Shown here: one piece after another, positions 55,991 to 64,000 of the stretch
How the letters are laid out: each line of letters opens with the position of its first letter
How positions within the stretch are numbered: position 1 is the first letter of the stretch
Source of the DNA: Carnegiea gigantea
Taxonomy: Eukaryota > Streptophyta > Magnoliopsida > Caryophyllales > Cactaceae
Length of the DNA stretch: 64,000 bases
Assembly (NCBI GenBank): GCA_029747015.1
Contig: JAKOGI010000568.1
Location: 187,501-251,500, forward strand
Direction of reading: 5' to 3'
Notes under the pieces: model-generated
What the model was told of the DNA's origin: nothing
What the model saw: the letters and a program-made list of their open reading frames with translations, nothing else
Database searches by the model: none
Position numbers and translations under genes: made by a program

Positions 55991-57300
55991 ATTTGACCTC
56001 AAACCCGAAGGGTCTTCAAAACAGTCCTTGATATAAGGATAAAGTCAGCAATATTGAAAGTGGCTAAAATAGCCATATCTCTTGGGAGTTGTACCTTGTA
56101 AGCATTATCTCCCACGTTCTCAATGATCTTGAGTGATCCATCCCCTCTTATCATAAGCTTGTTCTTTCCTCTAGATGAAAACCTCTATTTTTCTGAGGTG
56201 TAACCAGACTAGATCTCTTGGATTGAACTCCACTTTCTTCCTGTGTTTATTTGCCCTTACTTTGTAAGCTGCATTGGTCTTCTCAATGTGACTTCTTGCT
56301 TGTTCATGCAGCTTCTTTGTCTCTTTTTCTTTCAATTCAGCATGATCGTTCACCCTTGACTCACTTAGGAAACGCAGCGAGTTAAAAAGTATAAGAGGGT
56401 TCACCCCGTACACACACTCAAAGGGAGAGTGTTTAATAGCATAGGATGGAGCCCTATTATAGGCAAACTCAGCATGGGGCAGCTTTAGATCCTAATCCTT
56501 CAAGCTCTTGCTTAGTAAACTTCCAAGCAAAGAAGTGACAGTTCGGTTTGTTACTTTTATTTGGCCATTATTTTGGGGATGACAGGCTGTACTAAACAAG
56601 AGTTTAGTGGCTAAGAGCTTTCACAAACTCTTCCAAAAATGGGATAGGAACCTAGAGTCTTGATTAGACACAATATATTTAGGCACTCCATGGAGCCCTA
56701 CTTTGAAGTTGATCTTGTCAGTATAGTTGGCATCATCAGTCTTGTGGTAAGAAATAAAGTGAGCCACCTTAGAAAATCTATCTACAACCACCATGATTGC
56801 ATCCTTTCCCCTTTGTGTCCTCGCAAGAGCCATAATAAAATCCATACTTACATCATCCCAAGGACTCAAAGGTATAGGTAGTGGGGTGTATAATCCTTGA
56901 TGGAATTAACTTTTGGCCTTGCAGCAGATGGAATAAGCTGAAACGATCTTGTGAACACCCCCCATCTTAGGCCAATAGAAATGCTCTTCAGAATATCAAT
57001 CATTTTGTTTAGGCCAAAATGACCAGCTAGAGCACCACCTTGAGCTTCTCAGACCAGTAGCTCCCTTAAAGAGCATTTAGGGATGCAAAGCTTGTCATAC
57101 CTGAATAAATAGCCTTCTTAGACAGTGTAGGGACTATCCTTTGGAACTTCTTTAATCAAGATTTGTAAATCTGGATCCTCTTTGTAGATTTCTTAGATTG
57201 AATGAAACCCAAGTACCTTTGCTTCCGAAATAGAAAGTAGGGTATACCTTCTTGATAGGGCATCTGCAACCACATTCTCTTTCTCACTCCTGTGTTTGCA
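55991..57300 (-). pseudogene. CRM-like integrase (broken)
   Basis: The core appears at 56869-56621 ([47 protein letters not shown]) with a glycine/serine change near the second catalytic Asp (SNQD for SDRD). The C-terminal part is at 56413-56171 (YGVNPLILFNSLRFL, EKTNAAYKVRANKHRKKVEF, DLVWLHLRK). The zinc-binding region lies near 57000. No canonical chromodomain was seen. Stops break every segment. Confidence 0.85.
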
Positions 57301-57820
57301 AGTAAAGTTGAATGACTAAAGAAAGTCCACCCACTTCGTATGTCTTGGATTCAGCTTATGTTGGCCATTGATGTATTTGAGAGCTTAGTAATCAGAATGT
57401 AAGACAAAAGGTCTAGCTTTGAGGTAATGACCCCAATTAGTCAAGGCCCTCACAATAGCACACAACTCCTTGTCATATGTGCTATAATTGCATCTAGAAC
57501 CACTAAGCTTCTCAGTGACGTAGGCAATGGGTCTCTGAGATTGGATTAGGACACCTCCTATCCAAACTTCACTTGTATCAGACTCAAGTTCAAATAGGTC
57601 TTCAAAGTTTGGGAGAGCCAAGACAGGTGCTTGGCATAGGTTCTGCTTGATATCTTCAAAGGCTTTTTGGGTAGCCTTGGACCATTCAAAGACACCTTTC
57701 ATCATACACTCACTAATGGGGGCCATGATTAAGCTAAAATCTCTAATGAACCTCCTATAAGAAGAAGGTAAACCATGAAAGCTTCTCACCTTTGTGACTG
57801 ATCTGGGTTGAAGCAAGGTT
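57301..57820 (-). pseudogene. CRM-like RNase H (broken)
   Basis: A 143-codon open piece (57816-57385) includes the RT connection ([20 protein letters not shown]) and the RNase H start ([40 protein letters not shown]). The first acidic residue is kept; the remainder decays towards 57310. Confidence 0.85.
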
Positions 57821-58520
57821 TAGATTGCTTCAATCTTGCTTTGATCAACCTGTATGCCTTTGGTTGAAACCATATAACCAAGAAAAGTGAGTTGACGAAT
57901 GAAAAACCCACACTTCTCTGTCTTGGCATATAGCTTTTGTCCTCTCAAAACCTCAAAGACTCATCTCGAGTGTTCCTTGTGGTCTGTCTTATTCTGACTA
58001 TAAATCAAAATATCATCAAAGCATGCTACCACAAAGTGACCAATGAAGGGTTTAAGGACCTCATTCATCAATCTCATAAAAGTACTAGGAGCATTAGATA
58101 AACTAAATGGCATAACAAGCCATTTATACAAGCCTTACTTTGTACTAATGACTGTCCTCCACTCATCACCATCCGTCATCCTAATCTGATGGTATCCACT
58201 CCTCAAATCGATCCCGGAAAACACCTTTGAGCCATGCAATTCATCCAACAAATCATTAATGCCAGGAATAGGGTACTTATACTTGATTGTAATATTGTTT
58301 ATGGCTTAACTATCTACACACATTCTCATGGTTCCATCTTTCTTTGGGACAAGTAAGGCTGAAACAGAACAAGGGCTTATGGTTTCTATAATGTAGCCCC
58401 TATCAATCAGTTCTTAGACTTGCCTCTGAAGTTCCTTGGTTTCAATAGGGTTACATCTATTAGCTGGCTTGCTTAGTAGGGCAACTCTGGGCAGTAGGTC
58501 AATTTGATGTTCAATTCCTC
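57821..58520 (-). pseudogene. CRM-like reverse transcriptase (broken)
   Basis: On the minus strand [13 protein letters not shown] near 58000 is the catalytic box, with [22 protein letters not shown] words before it (58110-58050). The fingers region lies near 58400-58290 ([14 protein letters not shown]). The 72-codon piece at 58632-58414 is the protease-RT linker (HEFMDVFPSDLPPGLPPLRG, IEHQIDLLPR). Many stops. Confidence 0.85.
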
Positions 58521-59190
58521 TAAGTGGAGGTAATCCCGGGGGTAGGTCACTAGGAAAGACATCCATAAACTCATGTATAAGGGGCTGAGTAAGGGAGTGT
58601 AAAGGTGTCTCTCCCTCACCTTCTTCCAACACAAATAAGGCATAAATTGGTTTAACTTAGTTATGGATCTCTCCACCCTTGTTTCACTCAAAAATAAAAC
58701 ATTCTCACTTGTGTTTCGCTCTATAGCTAAGCTTAACATTCTGGATTTGGTTAAGGGGCAAAGAGGTGAGCGTGTAATTATGGCCTTTGACCTTAAAGGT
58801 GTAAGTCTTAGCTGTTCTATTATAAATAGAACCTTTGTCAAACTATCATGGCCTCCCATGTAATAAATGACAAGCATCCACAGGCAATATATCACAAAGC
58901 ACATCATCTTTAAAGTTACCTATGTTGTATACAATTAAAACTTGTTTAGTTATATGAACTTTATTTCCTTTCTTGAGCCATTGTAAGGAATAGGGTCAAT
59001 GGTGAGGGACAGTAGGTAGCTGAAGTTTGTCAACTAGATAAGAAGAACCAGCATTGGTATAACTACCCCCATCAATGATTAAACTACATACTTTGCCCTG
59101 GATTGTACACTGTGAGTGAAAGATGAGCTCTCTTTGGCTTTCTTCCTTTGGACTCTCCATGGTGTGTAAAACTCTATTAAGGACCAAAAA
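58521..59190 (-). pseudogene. CRM-like aspartic protease (broken)
   Basis: A piece at 59187-58996 contains CTIQGKVCSLIIDGGSYTNA; the active-site triad reads DGG where DSG is usual, as one change. It is followed by a decayed stretch down to the RT linker. Confidence 0.75.
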
Positions 59191-60330
59191 CTCCCCAACT
59201 TCAGTAGTTACACTGGTGGCCTCTCCTCTTGTTCAGTTTCTTCTTCACTTGGCTCAATGATAATCTGGCTGATCTCTTCAATCTCTTTAATGGTGAGGGC
59301 TCTCCTGTTTGGGCATTCATCTTAGAAATGGTCAAACCCTTGACACTTGAAACATCTCTTGCCATCAAGCTGCTTAGGGAACTCTCTAATAACACCGTTG
59401 CCTTTGTCCCTGCTGGAATCTCCTTTTGGCTGAGTTTCGGGTTTAGGAGTAGAACGGGCTTAGGTAGGGGGTTAGGACGAGAATAAGAGCTTGTGCATGG
59501 TTTCTTATTTTTAGCATACTTCTAAACATTAATAGCCAGTTTACAAACATCCTCAAAACCCCAATAAGGCTAGAAATCAACCTTCTCTGCTATATTTTGG
59601 TCTAGCCCCTTAGGAACCGAACAACAGCCTGTTCTGGTTCTCCTTCAATCCACTCCTAATCTTGAGTTGCTCAAACTTTCTAATTTATTCCTCCACACTC
59701 ATTTAGCCTTACTTTAAGGAGGGCACTCTGAGATAGGGATCCCTCCTGTAGCCCTCAGGCAAAAATCTCTTGTGCATCAATTTCTTTAACTTGGACCAAG
59801 CATTGATCTGTGACTTTCCTTCTTTGGCTCTTTATCTTTTGATTTTTTTCATACCAAAGGGATGCATATTTTTGAGTTTGAGAATGGATACCTTAAAGGA
59901 TTTCTCATTAAAATAGCCTTCAACATCAAAGAACCTCTCTAAAGTTTGGATCCACTCCAGGTACACATCTGGGTTTAAGGTATCCTCAAAATTAAGGGGA
60001 CCAAACCTCATATCCCTCAAGTCATCTTCATTAGTCCTTGGTGGCCTTCTTATTCTCCTAGGCGAGTGTTCATCTTGAGATGAAGATGAATGATCTGAGG
60101 TTGGATCATTCCTTGGCTAGCCACAGTCTATCCTCTTACTTCCTCCAGGTGTCATGTCTAAACCTGGCAAGAACTTCAGCCAAGCTAGTGGTGAGGGTTT
60201 GGACATCTCTCTGGAGTTGGAGCATAGCTTTCCCTATCCCTAACTCATGAGCTTCCTCAAGACATAGTCCCCTAGGTGCCCTAGTTTGAGAAGGATCAAT
60301 TTCCTTCCTCTCGGACATGGCCTAGAAATA
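59191..60330 (-). pseudogene. CRM-like gag (broken)
   Basis: From an ATG at 60318 (MSERKEIDPSQTRAPRG), a coiled-looking N-terminus (MLQLQRDVQTLTTSLAEVLA) leads to the capsid core (60020-59832: NPDVYLEWIQTLERFFDVEG). A zinc knuckle, CFKCQGFDHF-stop-DEC (CX2CX4HX4C), lies near 59340-59300. Frames are broken between these parts. Confidence 0.85.
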
Positions 60331-60479
60331 GATTGTAGGCTATTTTAGGAGTTTAGGTTCTTTTGTAGCTAGATTTGTTTTTCGGCTGAATCAAGTTCTC
60401 TATACCAATGGAAAATATGGTTCCAAAACAAGCAAAGATTGCAAAACTAGTAAAATAGTAAGCAGACTCACCCGATTGA

Positions 60480-60491
60480 GCTCTGATACCA
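60480..60491 (-). other. Primer binding site, tRNA-iMet
   Basis: Minus strand TGGTATCAGAGC is a perfect 12-base complement of the initiator tRNA-Met 3' end. It lies three bases inside the 5' LTR. Confidence 0.9.
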
Positions 60492-60494
60492 CTT

Positions 60495-61903
60495 TGATGC
60501 GTGAACCTTGAATAAACTCAAGCAATGTGATCCGTTTCCAATCGGATTCTGACTTGGCTTTGATCTAGCATTGAATTTGAACCAAAGTGGGGGATATAAA
60601 TGGGATAAATCTATGCTACCACCCAAGCTAATTCAGGAACCCACCCTCTAAATCATAAAGGCTCAACCACCAAACTTGGATTAAAGGGAACCACTCTGAT
60701 CCAACAATTAATTGGATTGATAAAAGAGAGATTTTGAGAGCGTTTGTGTTAAGACACGAAACTCGTGTTTTTCATTGATCAAATCTACCAACAATGAACA
60801 AGCAAGCAAGCTAATACACATGTCCCTAGCTAGTAAGCAAGTAGGCTAGTTCCGTAGCTAAACAAATCCGGCTTAACTAAACTATTTTATAAAACAGTTT
60901 TAGCTTAAGCTAATTACAAGCATGAGTTTAACTAATATAATCTATTTAGAGCTAACCTACAGCTAGAACATGATTGATTAGCCTTAAAAATACTACTTGC
61001 ACATAGTAGAGAGAGAAATAGTGGGCTACAGGTGGTTGTTTTTTGGCTGTCCAATCCGGGGGTAAGTGGAAGTCACTTCTCAAGCCTATTGGCCAAGTGG
61101 ACTTCCAAAGCTACAAGGTCACCAATGACGATGTTCTTTTACATTAGAGAAACCATGGAGGTAAGAAAATAGGTCACCAAACCCTCTCTATTAAGGAAAA
61201 GCTCAGTGAAGTCAAAATAGCTTGTTTAGGCTTAATAAACCCTAATTAGCACTGGAAATGATCAAGCTTGTTACCTAACCTATACTTGACTTAGAACATA
61301 TTTAGTGCGTAGTTAGGTTCCTTAGGATGTCAACAAGCACCCCAAAAAGAAAAATCATACCTAAATCAAGTTTAGGTGAGAGAACCAACCAAAAACTTAA
61401 ACCGAGTCTGGATTGCTTTAAACTGCAATAGTTGCCAAAACACAGTTGAAACTCCATGAAGAACTCTTCATGATTTAGATTTCCCCTCATAGCTTTACAC
61501 CTTAGGATGTTGGCTATCATCCCAAATAAAAATTTTAATTCTAAATTAGGTTTAAGGTGGTGATCCCACCTAATCTTCCAATGCGGGTAAACTAGAATTT
61601 GCTCGCATACCTTCACTGTTTGGATCAATGTAGCAAAATCCCTATCACTTAGGCCAAAATTGAGTTTCCCTTATGAAACTAGACATCATAGGGAGTCCAA
61701 CAAATAGGACTTGCCCATAGGAAATCTTAGAAACTCCCAAAATCATACCATCCAAAACTGTGATCAATTCTGGGTTGGAGCAAGATAACAAGGAATGAAT
61801 TTGGCTAAGTGTTACTTGATAACCTTGGCCTTCCTGGTCTTGATTGGTATCCTGGACATGATTTGGATTTATAGAACTCTCTTGGATGCCTTACTCTGCT
61901 TCA
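60495..61903 (-). mobile_element. 5' LTR of the minus-strand CRM-like element
   Basis: 1.41 kb, starting TGAAGCAG at 61903 and ending CATCA at 60495 on the minus strand. It is followed on the plus strand by TTAAT, which matches TTAAC at 55079-55083 at four of five bases. A poly-purine/AT-rich middle part (about 60577-61115) is absent from the 3' LTR. Confidence 0.85.
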
Positions 61904-62780
61904 TTAATAGAGCTATTTCTAGGAGTCAACGAAAAGAAAGTTGATACTATAACAGTGGGCCTAAGTGTAGCTAGATGTGATCTCACTCTAAGCCCAATTC
62001 CTTTCCTGAAGGACCTGAAAAAGGTTAAAACAATGAAAAGTCAGCCAATGGACCTAGCACAATATAACTCCATACTATAATTAAATTTTGTGCACGTTTT
62101 AATTTGTTTTATTTCGTAAACATGTAAAATGACTACCCCATTTATTTATCTTACGATGGCACCTGAGCAGTAGTGGACTCACGTCGTATGTTAATATATA
62201 GTATAACAGTAAGAGACTAAATCTCCGCTATGATCATTTAGTTATTTGCACATATTTGGGCCGATCGGGAAGCCCATTCATTATTCAATATCCTGCATAG
62301 CAATAATGGGTCCACCTTTAGTCATGATGAAACACTATTAAAAACACATAAGCAATATTCCACTTAATTAAACATTGTTTAGTACTTCAAAAGGGAAGCT
62401 TTGGAAGGGTACAGACATCATACTATAACTCACTCGAACGTAGAATTGTGAATAGTGTATCCTTAATCAATGTATTATTTTGTGCCCTGGATGCTGGTTA
62501 TTGCATTGTAAGATATATTAGTCAAGTGCCCCAAGATTCAAATCATGCCTCAATATACCATAATATATCTGTCAAAAAGGGTAAGCTACCTTGGAAGTCT
62601 ATTCGTAAAATAGCTTATAAACCGTGAATCTTAAGATAATCTAGGAATTGAGTTTAGTAAACAATTCGTTAAAGTGGTGAACAGTAAAATAATCTATGAG
62701 AGAGTCTAAAGCACTGTTGCCCCCATTGAGCACATTTGTGACATCTAGGAATAATCACACACATGTTCCACCAAGCTTTT
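61904..62780. other. Non-coding flank, nothing recognised
   Basis: No frame, repeat pair or element end could be supported here. A short plus-strand frame to 62080 starts inside the LTR and is not meaningful. Confidence 0.5.
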
Positions 62781-64000
62781 GAGAGGCCACATAACACTCC
62801 TGATGTACCTCCTGAGGGTTAATGCTCAAACTCAAATTAAGAGTGAAAGCTTAAAACCAAGAGAGAATGCAATTAAGGGAAAACCAAGGAAAGTGGGACG
62901 TTAGAGGCTGGTTATGAGGCAGCAACAACGTGAGATAGGGATAGGATTTAGAATCAAGAGATTCTAAATAGGAAAAGAAAAAGGAACTTGAAGTATCTTC
63001 AACGTATTAAATGAAAACAAGCTAGACAGCAAGAACACACGACCTTGCAATATGAAAACTAGCAAAGTAATCTTCAAACCCGTGAGGATAAACAAGGTAG
63101 GTGGATAGCTCCAAACCATTGTTTGGATATAGAAACACCACCAAATGAAAGTTTAGGGCCCCTAAACTTGATTAAGATACAGAAACACCACTTAGACAAG
63201 TTTAAGACTACACTTGAACACCACCCTAACCGGCCTAGTTAAGGATAAGCAAGTTTAGTATTTGAATGTGCAAAAGCACGAAAGCACAAATGCTCTCAAC
63301 TGGTTTTTGATTCAAAGTCTAATATATTTCTTACAAAGTGGCCGTGTGCTACCCTTAAGTACAAGCCTAGCAAGCACCCATCTAAGCAAGCACACACCTA
63401 GACCTTACCTTCCTAGAGAGGGAAGGTATTAACTTAAGCTAATCCACATGGTTAGTGCTAACCGTGTGCTAACCTTATTCTAACTTAAATTAAATTACAT
63501 CCAAAACATTAAACAAAGTTAATAAATGATGTTTACCACATAACCATGCGTGTTTATTCCTAATACAACCAGATCATCTAGTAAATGGAAAGGGGGCAGC
63601 CATAAAGTAGAAGCACTTTTTGGCTAGCCAATGAGCTTCAAGGAACATCTTTGCTGCCTTTATTTCCCATTGGTTGTTCTTTTCAAGGCCAATCTCTTTT
63701 GCAGCTTATTATTGATGTTCTAGAGACCTTGGGACGTGTGGGAAGCTAGCATGCAAGCACCCAAGCCAAAGGAAACCCACTTGAGAAGGAAAAACTAGCT
63801 GCTGCTGCAAATCGGGTTTGTGCTGGCAGAATGCAGGGTCTGATTGGAGGCCACATTTCCCCGGGAAACGTGGGCATAACTCAGCTTACCACATATGGTT
63901 GGAAAGCTTGAGAAGTCTTCTAACAGCGCTAGGTGGAATTACTGAATTTGGAGCTCATTTAGCTAATGAAAAGATCAAAATTCCCGGACTGGTTTGAACT
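62781..64000. other. Non-coding sequence, possibly a further LTR
   Basis: The text resembles retroelement U3/R sequence in style (GATAYAGAAACACCAC repeated at 63127 and 63174, long CAAGCA-rich stretches), but neither a primer site nor a paired copy lies in the window. No coding feature was seen. Confidence 0.3.

Noticed and set aside
1..64000. CRISPR arrays, bacterial operons, tRNA or rRNA genes
   Set aside because: No regularly spaced direct repeats, no Shine-Dalgarno linked ORF runs, and no cloverleaf or rRNA sequence noticed; the gene content is plant nuclear.

Overview
The window looks like a transposon-dense heterochromatic block of a flowering-plant nuclear genome. The signs are intron-containing gene fragments, Ty3/gypsy elements of the Athila, Tekay and CRM-like plant lineages with plant tRNA primer sites, L1-type LINE pieces, hAT and CACTA DNA transposons, and almost no intact coding capacity. 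I found no complete host gene. Nearly every recognisable coding stretch is a broken retroelement frame with many stops.

Layout. (1) 1-2933: 3' part of a plus-strand Athila-like element, running into its LTR. (2) 2934-12229: minus-strand Tekay-type chromovirus (3' LTR, integrase with chromodomain, RNase H, RT, protease, gag), its integrase split by a 1.66-kb LTR insertion with a perfect 5-bp target duplication (6507-8162). (3) 12230-19910: LINE scrap, a minus-strand Athila-like LTR with tail, and a plus-strand LTR-gag-LTR derivative without pol. (4) 19911-29230: an unassigned host stretch cut by a GC-rich terminal-inverted-repeat element (20050-21153) and by a plus-strand CRM-like element (21359-29072), which itself holds a hAT element in its integrase (26101-27266). 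(5) 29230-38440: LINE fragments, microsatellites, a CACTA terminus, a 99-bp fold-back, and a decayed intron-bearing fragment of a CID/CIP-type RRM gene. (6) 38440-54880: a plus-strand Athila-like pol cut in its RNase H by a 14.4-kb minus-strand Athila-type element (38965-53377) with env-like region, both LTRs and a target duplication; that element carries two further insertions. (7) 55084-61903: a minus-strand CRM-like element with both LTRs. (8) 61904-64000: non-coding sequence that may contain another LTR.

The most interesting structural signal is non-coding. Several element families here carry a short inverted repeat built as stem-AGGA-stem just upstream of a G-rich tract. It occurs next to the 3' LTR and, in the Athila-like group, again about 1-1.6 kb further inside. 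A second palindrome, TTGCATAYGCTAAATGCAA, lies 34 to about 95 nt upstream of the outer copy. Coordinates of insertion edges come from comparing paired LTRs and target duplications by eye, so most are good to a few bases; domain edges are approximate.
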